Below are positions 55,170-64,000 of a DNA stretch of 64,000 nucleotides, one piece after another. A program made the translations under genes and the position numbers. The notes under the pieces are model-generated. The model saw nothing but the letters and a program-made list of their open reading frames with translations. It was not told the DNA's origin and did not search any database. Every line of letters starts with the position of its first letter. The first letter of the stretch is position 1. Source of the stretch: Jaapia argillacea MUCL 33604 (taxonomy: Eukaryota > Basidiomycota > Agaricomycetes > Jaapiales > Jaapiaceae); NCBI GenBank assembly GCA_000697665.1, contig KL197726.1, positions 196,784 to 260,783 on the forward strand, read 5' to 3'.

Positions 55170-56567
55170 TCAACAATCAGCCAAGATACCCTCCAGCCCT
55201 AAAACCCGGCATGAAGGATGAACATCAGGCAAGCCTCTACGATGTTCAATGAAAGCTATGAAATCACCAGCAAGATAAAAAGCCTGTCAGTCCAATGGGC
55301 GGACGCCAAGAAGATGTCTAAACTCACAACATTCCCTCAGAGTGAGATCTATCCCTCGTTCATCACAAAGAACCTGAAGATGACTGGATTGTTCCTCCGC
55401 TTCTGGCCCCGCACACCATACATGTGTTTCGGCTTGAACGACCAACACCCTCAGCGCCGGAAATGCCTTCTTCCCGGATTGGAAGAGCAAGTTTAGGCAC
55501 TCAACAACGCTCCACGGTGAAAAGGATGTATCCAATGCCCAAAAGCACGTAAGAACGAGTGATTCGAGGTTGGGAATACGAGCGATAGTTGGGGGTAGAT
55601 GAGGAGCAGGAAATGATAATTCGTTCAAGAAGAGTGCGAGGTGCTTGAGTGAAGTGAGCCGTGAATAATCGACGAGATGGATTTCTCGATGAAATAGGAT
55701 AGAGTCGAGGCGTAACACCTCTAGGGTCGACGCAAACGGGTAAATAGAGCCAGAAATATCAGCTTCATCTTCATCTGACCATGATTCGTCGATATCAATT
55801 TGTTTGAGGGCGGATACCGGTAGGTGGATGACGATATTACGGTCTATCAACCGACAAGACTTGAGTTGAAGTCTTATCAGTGAAGGACAAGTTGGCCAGA
55901 CGAATGAACTTGCCAACGCGACGTGTGCAACGGAGAGTTCTTCGAGAAGAGGGAGGAGGATGGCGTGAGATGAATGAAATAGGGAATCAGGAGATAATGC
56001 AAAACCATCAAATACGAACCGCCTCAAGTTCCGAAGTTGAGGTGGTTGAATTGTCATCCCCAAGAATGCTTCCCTTGGAAAATACGGGGAATCGGGATCA
56101 TCTCGGTGAGGGAGCGGTCGTAGTACCAATGCCTTTACAGAAGGCACAGTTTGGAGGATGGAAAAGAAGTCGCGCACGTATCGAGAAGAGGCCTCTGGTT
56201 TTCTAGGGTCCAAGGGTGGGATCATCAGGACAATCGTTTGAATGAAACTAGAAAGTTCGTCTCTCCGCCTCAACGCGCGTAGCAGAAGATCCACGGCGAA
56301 TAGATAAATGATTGGGCGCGAATACAGCATGGCTGCACCGCAGTGGCACCATGTGCGACAAACGAGGAGAGCGGAGGCTAGATTTCCTTGGTAAGAGATG
56401 CATTCGTCTAGCTGGGAATTTCCTGGCGAAAGGTGTTGAAAGATCACGATGATCACCTCTGGAGGAAGGGTCGTCACTGAGCCTTTTGCCTGGGATATTG
56501 CTCTCGTCCTAGTGCTAGTCCCAGAATTCCACAGTCGAGAGACTGGAAATGCCCAAAATCTCTTCAT
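55170..56567 (-). CDS. F-box/leucine-rich protein, array copy 2
   Basis: Two exons (56567-55328, 55255-55170) give 441 residues. F-box TLPPEVIIVIFQHLSPGNS followed by LASALLVCRTWCHCGAAMLY; leucine-rich section LPLLEELSVAHVALASSFVW, LKQIDIDESW, LEVLRLDSILFHREIHLVDY. The last exon reads SFIEHRRGLPDVHPSCRVLG then LEGILADC. Nearly collinear with copies 1, 3 and 4, with no disruption seen. Differences from the others are concentrated in the leucine-rich part, where substrate contact would be expected. SCF role inferred. Confidence 0.88.
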
Positions 56568-57062
56568 TTCGTTGGCAGGAAATCTTGAAGAAATGAAATT
56601 GTTGAGATGAATCTATTCGATATGGCAATGTCTAAACTTTGAAGGAGGTGTCGACGCACCAGCAATTCTGATCAAATGAAGACTGAAACACAACACTTGG
56701 ACGTCCTAAATGTCGGATGTGAAAGAACTTCCAGATGGTGTTGAAGAGAGAACGCAGTGCGCACAAAGTTAAACCGACCGCCACGTGTTGCAGCGCGTGC
56801 TGAATTAGGAAGGATTGCAGTGCTATTACGTAGCGAGGCACGGGGGAAGGAGTAGCACGCGTGGTGCAGTTCACATATGGTGCGGTTCGCTTGGACACCA
56901 CTAACTTTGTACAGCCGCCAAATCGACCGAAGGTCGAAAAAATTTTCCGTCATGTACATCCGACGACTCCTTAGGTCGTCGTTTTGACACTTATCACCTG
57001 TACCTTCTCTCGAAACTCCGTTCAGACACCCAACGGCGCCCCCAACACGGCTGCTGTGGCAT
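56568..57062. other. Upstream flank of F-box copy 2
   Basis: Holds the array's upstream block in a diverged form (about 56,640-56,830) next to sequence not seen elsewhere in the window. No gene. Confidence 0.5.
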
Positions 57063-57385
57063 GAATTTTCTCATTGGGCAAAATCGAGGGCAAAAATTGG
57101 GAATTAGAGGCGAGATTGGTGAAAATATGGGGCCTTTTTTTTATTGCGTGTATTGTCCATCGATTATTCTGTATCCAAACCTCCACAAGGAGCTATTTGC
57201 AGTGTAGTATCAGCCTGCAACGGCCAGCCAATTTGACTCCAAACAAAATCATAATCTCCCTCAATACTAACAGAATTCAAAATCGGTCTTGCCAATCTCT
57301 CCGGCCAGCAAAAAGGAGTCGTTTGGCAAGACGGGATAATATTCGAGCTTTTATTCGATTTTATTATAATTTAGTACCAAAGTAG
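57063..57385 (+). other. AT-rich block of unknown origin inside the array
   Basis: About 320 bp clearly richer in A and T than the flanks, with a 103-codon ORF (57074-57385) that has no motif. It lies between the upstream flank of copy 2 and the downstream spacer of copy 3, where the other units continue directly. Probably an insertion or foreign fragment; nature not identified. Confidence 0.5.
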
Positions 57386-57465
57386 TGGTGTCTATGTGGA
57401 GCAAATCAAGGCTTCGCTTTTCGCCAGTCGTGTGTTAGCCAATGGTAACACGTCGGCATTCCACC

Positions 57466-58861
57466 TCAACAATCAGCCAAGATACCCTCCAGCCCTAAAA
57501 CCCGGTATGAAGGATGAACATTAGGCAAGCCTCTCCGATGTTCAATGAAAGCTACAAAATCACCGACGAGATAACAAGCCCGTCAGTCCAACGTACACAC
57601 CCCAAGAATGCATCCCAAACTCACAACATTCCCTCAGCACAAGATCTATCCTTCGTTCATCACAAATACCCTCAAGCTGAGTAGATCCTTCCTCGCCTTC
57701 AGGCCCCTCACGCCATACATGACTTTCAGCTTGAACGACCAACACCCTCAACGCCTCAAACACCCTCTCCCCAGATCGCATCAGCGAATTCAAAGAATCC
57801 ACAACCGTCCAAGGCGAAAACGATGTGTCCAACGCCCAAAAACACGTAAGGAACAGTGATTCGAGGGTGGGTATACGAGCGACGGTTGGGGGTAGAGGAG
57901 GCGCAGGAAATGATAATTCGTTCAAGAAGAGGGCGAGGTGCCTGAGCGAAGCAAGGCGCGAATAATCGACGAGGTGGACTTCCCGATGAAACAGGACGGT
58001 GTCGAGGCGTAATACCTCCAAGGTCGGCGCAAAAGGGTATAAGGACCCAGAAATATCAGCATCATCTTCATCCGACCACGATTCGTCCATATCAATTTGT
58101 TTGAGGGCGGATTCGGGTAATCGGAAGACGATATTGCGGTCTATAAACCGACAAGACTTGATTTGAAGTCTTATCAGCGAAGGACAAGTTGGCCAATCGA
58201 ATGAATTGGCCAAAGCGACGTGTATAACCGATAGTTCTTCGAGAACAGGGAGGACGACGGCGGTGTGAGGTGACTGGAATAGGGAATCAGGAGATAATGC
58301 AAGACCATCAAACACGAATCGCCTCAAGTTTTGTAATTGATGTGGTTGAAATGTCATTCCCAAGAATGCTTCCCTTGGGAAATACGGGGGGTCGGGATCA
58401 TGTCGATTAGGGAGCGGTCGTAGTGCCAGCGACTGTATGGAGGGCACGGTTTGGAGGATTGTGAAAAAGTCGCGCACGTATCGAGGAGACGTCTTTGATC
58501 TCCTCGGGTCCAAAGGCGGGATCATCACGACGATCGCTTGAACATAACCACCAAGATCCCCTCTCCGCCTCACCGCGCCTAGCAGCAGATCCACAGCAAA
58601 TAGATAAACGATCGGTCTTGAATACAGCATGGCCACACCGGAATGGTACCACGCGCGACAAACGAGGAGGGCGGAGGCTAGATTTCCTTGTTGGGACGTG
58701 CATTCGTCCAGTTGCGAGCTTCCGGGCGAAAGGTATTGAAAGATCATGATGATCACCTCTGGAGGAAGTGTCGTCATTGAGTCTTGTGCTTGGCAGATTG
58801 TTCCCGCTGTGGTCCTTGCCTGCCACAGTCGAGAGACTGGAAATGTCCAAAATCTCTTCAT
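57466..58861 (-). CDS. F-box/leucine-rich protein, array copy 3
   Basis: Two exons (58861-57625, 57551-57466) give 440 residues. F-box TLPPEVIIMIFQYLSPGSS with LASALLVCRAWYHSGVAMLY; then LPVLEELSVIHVALANSFDW, LKQIDMDESW, LEVLRLDTVLFHREVHLVDY. Last exon SFIEHRRGLPNVHPSYRVLG, LEGILADC. The closest relatives by eye are copies 1 and 2. No break is visible, and the start MKRFW and single intron are at the same place as in the other copies. Predicted SCF substrate receptor. Confidence 0.88.
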
Positions 58862-59426
58862 TTCGTTGGCAAGAAACCTTGAAGAAATGAAATTGTTGAG
58901 ATGAATCTGGTCGATACGGCAATGTCTAAAGGAGGTGTCGACGCACCAGCACTACTTCTGAAATAAGGACTGAAACACAACGCTTGAGCGTCCTAAATGT
59001 CGGATGTGAAAGAACTTCCAGATGGCGTTGAGGAGAGAACGCAGTGGCAGTGCGCACAGTTCAACCGACCGCCACGTGTTGCCGCTCGTGCTGAATTAGG
59101 AAGGATCGTATTTCGATCGGACTTACTTAATTTCACACAGCTCTCGCTCTCCTTCGACGAACATCCCCTTATCACCGGAGAGGGTGCTTCTCCTTTCTCA
59201 GAGACATACCTATCGGTGTGGATGGTTGCGTATACCCTCGAAAACCACATTCAGGTACCATGGGAAACTCGTCGTGGTTCAAGCGGAACTATGGTCCTGG
59301 TGGAGGAGAATCGGTTGGTGATGCAACGAAGATAGAGGCTGACGTTTACGCAAATTTGGACAGTTCCCACCTGGTGCTCGTACACCTTTCACAACAAAAG
59401 TGACATGCCACCTCCCTCCAAAGTCA
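58862..59426. other. Upstream flank of F-box copy 3
   Basis: Carries the shared upstream block (GGAAGGATCGTATTTCGATC near 59,099). A plus ORF of 112 codons (58997-59335) is antisense to this flank and without motif. No gene. Confidence 0.5.
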
Positions 59427-59800
59427 AACCGGTCATGATGGTTCGGACGACTGAAAATATCAACAGACAAGTAAAGTTGAAGGTCACAAATCGGAGACAC
59501 GATAGAACGAGGACTGTTTACCAGGCCTGAACAATAGTGGGGGATTAGAGTTCGGTCGATCGTGGGGTTTAGAGGGCATGTTGACCCAAAGTGTCGATTC
59601 ACGGGTGGGTCAGACGCGGCCAGGCTGATTGACGCCCAACCAGCTTTGCTTTGGGATCCGATGTCACTCGCCTATTGTCTCAAATCACCTCCGTTCTTGA
59701 TGTGATTGGGGTGCTATGCAGGTCCCTCACAATAGCGATACAGGGTATTGTCGCTGTTACCTTTGCGTCACAAAGTCTTGATGACCAGGCCCATATAACA
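59427..59800. repeat. Segmental duplication block, copy 2
   Basis: Second copy of the block at 53992-54355, same orientation. Parallel minus-strand ORFs exist in both copies (shared CPLNPTIDRTLI), but with different ends; they are explained by the duplication. Confidence 0.85.
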
Positions 59801-59982
59801 ATGGATGATTAAGTACATCTGAACGTTCCGAGAACCCTCATCAAACGTCTTGCTCTCTCCTTGGGTTCTTGAAGAACCCCACTCTGCCTGTCTTACGGGA
59901 CTGATACCTTATCCTTTCATTAATAAAGGTCGGTACCATCCACCCTTTCTAATTCACAACAGCAACCCACGAGAAATCCTAG

Positions 59983-61972
59983 ATGTCTCCCTACATTCCG
60001 GTCAGGCGTCAATCAAGCATGGAGTCGAAGGTTTCATTATCGGATTTTCCTTCAGCTCGCAAGTTCAAGATCTCGCCCGGAAGATACAGCGCTCAGAACT
60101 TTACCAAGTGGATAAAGTCTCCTGAAGCATGCTCAGATGGTGTCGACCAACTATCAATCCTTAGCGCCGCGTGGGGAAAAACAGACAAGGCGCCTTCGCA
60201 CGAATACCTCGTCGTAACCCTGAGGAACAGTCCCTCCACCTTGCGCCTGGAGCGCGATACAGACTCTTGGAGCACGCTCTGGAGCCCAAAATCTCGTTCA
60301 AACTGCAAAAATACGGTCACCATCTCGGATCAATTTCTAGATCTCGTCGGTCGGAATGACACGATTCTAGCTTCTTTCGCGTTCAAATATCCGGCCGCAC
60401 CTCTAATTTCGCTCGCCAGCTTGCTTGAGATCATCTCCCAGCAGGCCGACAGGTACAATGTCTGGACCTTTAATTGCTGGTGGTACGCTTGTTGCCTGTG
60501 GAGGAATCTGGCAAAGTGTGCGGAGCGGGATAATATGTGCTTTCGGATGAATCAAGAGGCGAGTGAAGTGAGGAGGCTTGCTGACGGAGAAGGATTCGAG
60601 TCATGGGATGCCATCAAGTTTGCTCAGGTGTTGGAGTTCGTCCATCTGGCTGCCTTGGAGAGAACTTGGTCCAGAGATAGCCAGACAGCCAAGAGCCAAC
60701 TAAGAAAAGCCTCGGAAGACATCGAACGTCTGTTTTCGCGATTGGCTTGGCTTACGGAGATGAGAGGGGCTTCCGGCTGTGACAAGTTGCGTGTTCTCAT
60801 CGCCTCCCAGGTGTGTAGCGAACAAAATCCCCTCCTAGTGATTCTGACACTGAGCCGGAGATAGTCAGAACCAAGTAAATCCCCGTTCTTCGCTGATGCA
60901 TTTCAGGACGTAAGTCATCCGCCCATCATTTTCATACTTTTCCGACATTTATTTGAACAGGATTCTCGAGATATTAACCAGGAGATCGAATCGACATCGT
61001 ACCCTAATCACATCTTCCACCTCTTTACAACGCCGGGACCCTTTCAAGGGCGGAATACACAACCCGTCTCACAGTTCATGAATGAACGAACCGATGCCGA
61101 ATGTCCACACACTGAGAGACTTGATACGGTCTGGTAAGTCACAATCTTCCTCGACCTCGATCTCTCCCCGACTCTCGCTCCATCAAAAGGTACTTCAAGG
61201 ACATCCCAGCCGACGAGTCATGCGCCTTTGATCAAGAGGATGAAAGTATACTAAACACATTCCGAGACGGTCAGTGCCTTGGCAGATATCCATCACATCC
61301 CGTTTATGCTGACGGGGAGGGAAACGTAGTACCTGTCACTCTCATCTTCACTGGATTCCGTGCTCTCGCATCCCGATTGAAGGCGCAGCACCTTGTCCGA
61401 GTGGGAAAAGATCGGAATCTACGATTCAAGATCGGCGAAAAGACTCGAAAGGTGTTTGAGGCAACATGTATGGTTCCGTTGAAGGAAATTTGCAAGAATC
61501 GTGCGCCTGGAGCCACTGCATTGCAGAAAGTTTCTGGTAAGAGTCACTCTCGCCCCTCGCTTCCACTCAAATAATCTGTGTTTTTTTGCGGAAGTTTTCC
61601 ATGAACACGGAACTCGAGATGATTTCTATGAACTTATCAGAACCACAGGTGATTCGTTACATCGGCATCGAGCAAGCAGAGCTGCCGAATACTCTTTCAG
61701 ACTTTGGTGAGGCTCCTCTGAACACCATCATAGTCGTGTTATCTCACGGACACCCCCTGAACGCAGCCTACAGAGGAAACCTGATCCTGATGAGACTTGG
61801 TCGCACGCAGCGGCCCTGGACCAGGGGTTCATGCCCGGCGCTGTTAACACTTTCACTGTTTAATAAACAAATAGCCACAGTGCATCAGTTGACAAGAATT
61901 TTAGCTCCCGAAACATCGGCGACTCAGATAGACGGACCTACACAACGGTGCCACCGAGTGCGTCAGAATTGA
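59983..61972 (+). CDS. Uncharacterised multi-exon protein, accessory
   Basis: Six exons (59983-60810, 60961-61133, 61190-61536, 61595-61648, 61701-61972) are modelled as five joined coding blocks giving about 557 residues; all joins keep the frame. The first exon is compact and folded-looking: SARKFKISPGRYSAQNFTKW, HEYLVVTLRN, LRLERDTDSW, then YNVWTFNCWWYACCLWRNLA, a striking Trp/Cys-rich stretch. Later blocks read SYPNHIFHLFTTPGPFQG, LIFTGFRALASRLKAQHLV and FHEHGTRDDFYELIRTTG. No domain is recognised. The last ~70 codons are less convincing and stop just before an assembly gap, so the true C-terminus may be missing. A decayed copy at 53,030-53,700 shows the gene was duplicated together with the F-box units. 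Confidence 0.65.
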
Positions 61973-62009
61973 AACAGCCGATGGGGGGGGGGGGGGGGGG
62001 GGGGGGGAG

Positions 62010-62155
62010 NNNNNNNNNNNNNNNNNNNNNNNNNNNNNNNNNNNNNNNNNNNNNNNNNNNNNNNNNNNNNNNNNNNNNNNNNNNNNNNNNNNNNNNNNNN
62101 NNNNNNNNNNNNNNNNNNNNNNNNNNNNNNNNNNNNNNNNNNNNNNNNNNNNNNN
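62010..62155. other. Assembly gap (146 N) bordered by poly-G
   Basis: 146 undetermined bases, preceded by a run of 25 G (61983-62007) and followed by GGGG. The poly-G run looks like a sequencing or assembly artefact, or a real G tract that stopped the read. Confidence 0.95.
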
Positions 62156-62399
62156 GGGGCAAACGAAGAAAGTTTAACGAGTCGCAGGCGAATGAGGAGA
62201 GTTCCCAGTCCGAGACGGGGTGTCAGAATGAAGCAGTGCGAGCCTGGGGCCGCCTGGGACTAAACGGACTTCCATTGACTTTATCATCCCCTTTATACTA
62301 TCAATTTCCTGAAGATGCGGAGCAAATGTAAAGCTGCGCTCCCCCTTCGCTTTTCGCCAGTCGTGTGCTAGTCGAACGGTAGCGCATCGGCATTACATC

Positions 62400-63780
62400 T
62401 CAGCAGTCTGCCAAGATGCCCTCCAGCCCTAAAACCCGGCACGAAGAATGATTAGGCAATCCTCTTCTAGGGTCTCCGACAGCTGCGGAATTACCGGTGA
62501 GATGACAAGACTATTAGGCCAATGGACGACTCAAGAAGATGTCCAAACTCACAACAATCCCTCAGCGTGAGATCTATTCCTCGTGCATCACAAAGAACCT
62601 GAAGATGACTGGATTGCTCTTTCCTTGCTGGCGGCGCACGCCATTCATGGGAATGGGCTTGAATGACCAACACCCGAAGTGCTGGCAATAGGTTCTTCCC
62701 AGATTGGAGAAGCGAAATTAGGCACCCTACAACGCTCCACGGCGAAAAGGAATCGAATATCCCAAAGCACGTAAGAACGAGGGATTCGAGTTCGGGAATA
62801 CGAGCGACAGTTGGGGGTAGTAGGGGGGAGGGAAATGACAACTCGTTCAAGATGAGGGCGAGGTGCCTTACTGATGTGAGGCGCGAAAAATCGATGAGGT
62901 GGATTTCCCGATGAAACAGGATAGTGTCGATGCGCAACACCTCAAGGCTCGACGCAAAGGGGTATAGAGAGTCCGATATGTCAGCATCATCTTCATCTGA
63001 CCGACATTGGTCCATGTCAATTTGTTTCAGGGCGGATACTGGTAGTCGGATGGCAACGTTACGGTCGAGAAACCGACATAACCCGAGTTTAAGCCTCATC
63101 AGGGAGGGACAAGATGGCCAGACGAAGGAATTGGCCAAAGCAAGGTCTGTGACCGAGAGGTCTTCGAGAAGAGGGAAGACGGCGTGGGATAAATGAGACA
63201 GAGAATCAGGAGACAATGCTCGGCCATCAAATACGAACCGCCTCAAGTTCTGCAATTGAGGTGGTTGAAGGATCACCCCCAAGAATGCTTCCCTTGGAAA
63301 ATATGGGGGGTCAGGATCACGCCGGTGAGGGAGCGGTCGCAGTGCCAATGACTGGATAGAAGGCACGGTTTGGAGGATTGAAGCGAAGTCGCGCACATAT
63401 CGGGAAGGGGCCTTTGCTCTTCTGGGAAACGAGGATGGGATCATTAGGAGGATGGTTTGAACGGAGCTGGAAAGATCGTCTCTCTGACGCAACGCGCGTA
63501 GGAGTATATTTGCGGAGGATAGGTAAACAATTATCCGCGAATACAGCATGGCTATACCGGAGTGGTACCATATCCGACAAACTAGGAGGGCGGAGGCTAA
63601 ATCTGCTTGGTGAGACATGCATTCGTCCAGTTGCGAACTTCCCCGCGAAAGGTATTGAAAGATCATGATGATCACCTCTGGAGGAAGGGTCGTCACTGAG
63701 TCTTGTGCCTGTGAGATTTCTCTCGTCCTGGTCTTTGCCTGCCACAGGCGAGAGACTGGAAATACCCAAAATCTCTTCAT
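62400..63780 (-). CDS. F-box/leucine-rich protein, array copy 4
   Basis: Two exons (63780-62553, 62482-62400) give 436 residues. Start MKRFW; a longer open frame upstream is not shared by the other copies. F-box TLPPEVIIMIFQYLSRGSS with LASALLVCRIWYHSGIAMLY; then FPLLEDLSVTDLALANSFVW, LKQIDMDQCRSDEDDADISD, LEVLRIDTILFHREIHLIDF. Last exon SVGDPRRGLPNHSSCRVLGL, EGILADC. The most divergent copy in the leucine-rich part, yet uninterrupted. Predicted SCF substrate receptor. Confidence 0.87.
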
Positions 63781-64000
63781 TTGGTTAGCAGGACGTCTTG
63801 AAGAAACCAAAATGTTGACATGAATCCAGTTGATGTGGCAATTATCAAGTCGACGCACCAGCGATCCTTATGAAATAAAGACTAAACACAATATTGCAAT
63901 GCTTGAACGTCCTACAATTGTTGGGCGCAAAGAACTAGCAGGTGTGCGTAACTCTACTAAGTACTTCGGGTGGCGTTGAGGAGAGAACGCACAAGTTCAA
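63781..64000. other. Upstream flank of F-box copy 4, cut by the window end
   Basis: Shows the same upstream block family as before the other copies (GTGGCGTTGAGGAGAGAACGC near 63,970). The array may continue beyond the window. Confidence 0.6.

Noticed and set aside
53932-59602. Parallel minus ORFs in both duplication blocks (53932-54171 and 59279-59602) sharing CPLNPTIDRTLI
   Set aside because: Similarity follows from the DNA duplication; the ORF ends differ and no motif supports coding.
60898-60909. Possible 3-nt micro-exon (GAC between TTTCAG and GTAAGT) in the uncharacterised gene
   Set aside because: A single longer intron (60811-60960) also keeps the frame, so the tiny exon is not needed.
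61938-62331. ORFs reading through the N gap with poly-Gly or poly-Pro
   Set aside because: Artefact of the G run and undetermined bases.
1-64000. tRNA, rRNA and CRISPR-like arrays
   Set aside because: No cloverleaf with A/B boxes, no rRNA-like sequence and no regularly spaced repeats were seen on either strand by eye.

Overview
The window is basidiomycete fungal DNA, most likely from a mushroom-forming Agaricomycete. Genes lie close together on both strands. Most are cut by many short introns (about 45-65 nt) with GT(A/G)NGT donors, and several families are typical of Agaricomycetes: GPI-anchored Asl1-like glucanase, BTB and F-box expansions, cysteine-rich secreted proteins, fungal phenylalanine ammonia-lyase. 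All exon structures were assembled by eye from splice sites, reading-frame continuity and family motifs; there is no transcript evidence.

Layout. 0-11 kb: 3' end of a D-amino-acid oxidase (+), a caspase-like protein whose catalytic His is Tyr (-), a GPI-anchored GH128-type glucanase (-), then a divergent pair of secreted Cys-rich proteins (- and +) sharing a tail motif. 11-18 kb: one gene for a ~2,070-residue, acidic, disordered protein with internal repeats (-), followed by a 176-bp TA-flanked inverted-repeat element. 18-26 kb: three tandem BTB-domain paralogues (+), each with four copies of an alpha-helical-looking repeat, with an F-box-like gene (-) between the second and third. 26-48 kb is mostly housekeeping: MIF4G protein, DUF1917/C11orf68-like protein with irregular gene structure, FCF1, phenylalanine ammonia-lyase, oligoribonuclease with an 8-nt micro-exon, PTAR1, an APH-fold kinase-like protein, a DEK_C/SWIB protein and HRD3/SEL1L. 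48-50 kb: a 5'-truncated LINE remnant. 50-64 kb: a segmentally duplicated accessory region with four intact F-box paralogues (-), an uncharacterised multi-exon gene (+) with a decayed copy, duplicated spacers, an unexplained AT-rich block and an assembly gap.

Common theme. The window is rich in ubiquitin-pathway adaptor families: three BTB proteins (CUL3 type), five F-box or F-box-like proteins (SCF type) and HRD3 (ER-associated degradation). The BTB and F-box groups have both grown by tandem duplication, which suggests a fast-evolving substrate-receptor repertoire. No CRISPR array, rRNA, tRNA or obvious biosynthetic cluster was found. The best candidates for something undescribed are the four-repeat BTB architecture, the DPW/AEDFY-repeat giant protein, the His-to-Tyr caspase and the uncharacterised gene at 59,983-61,972.
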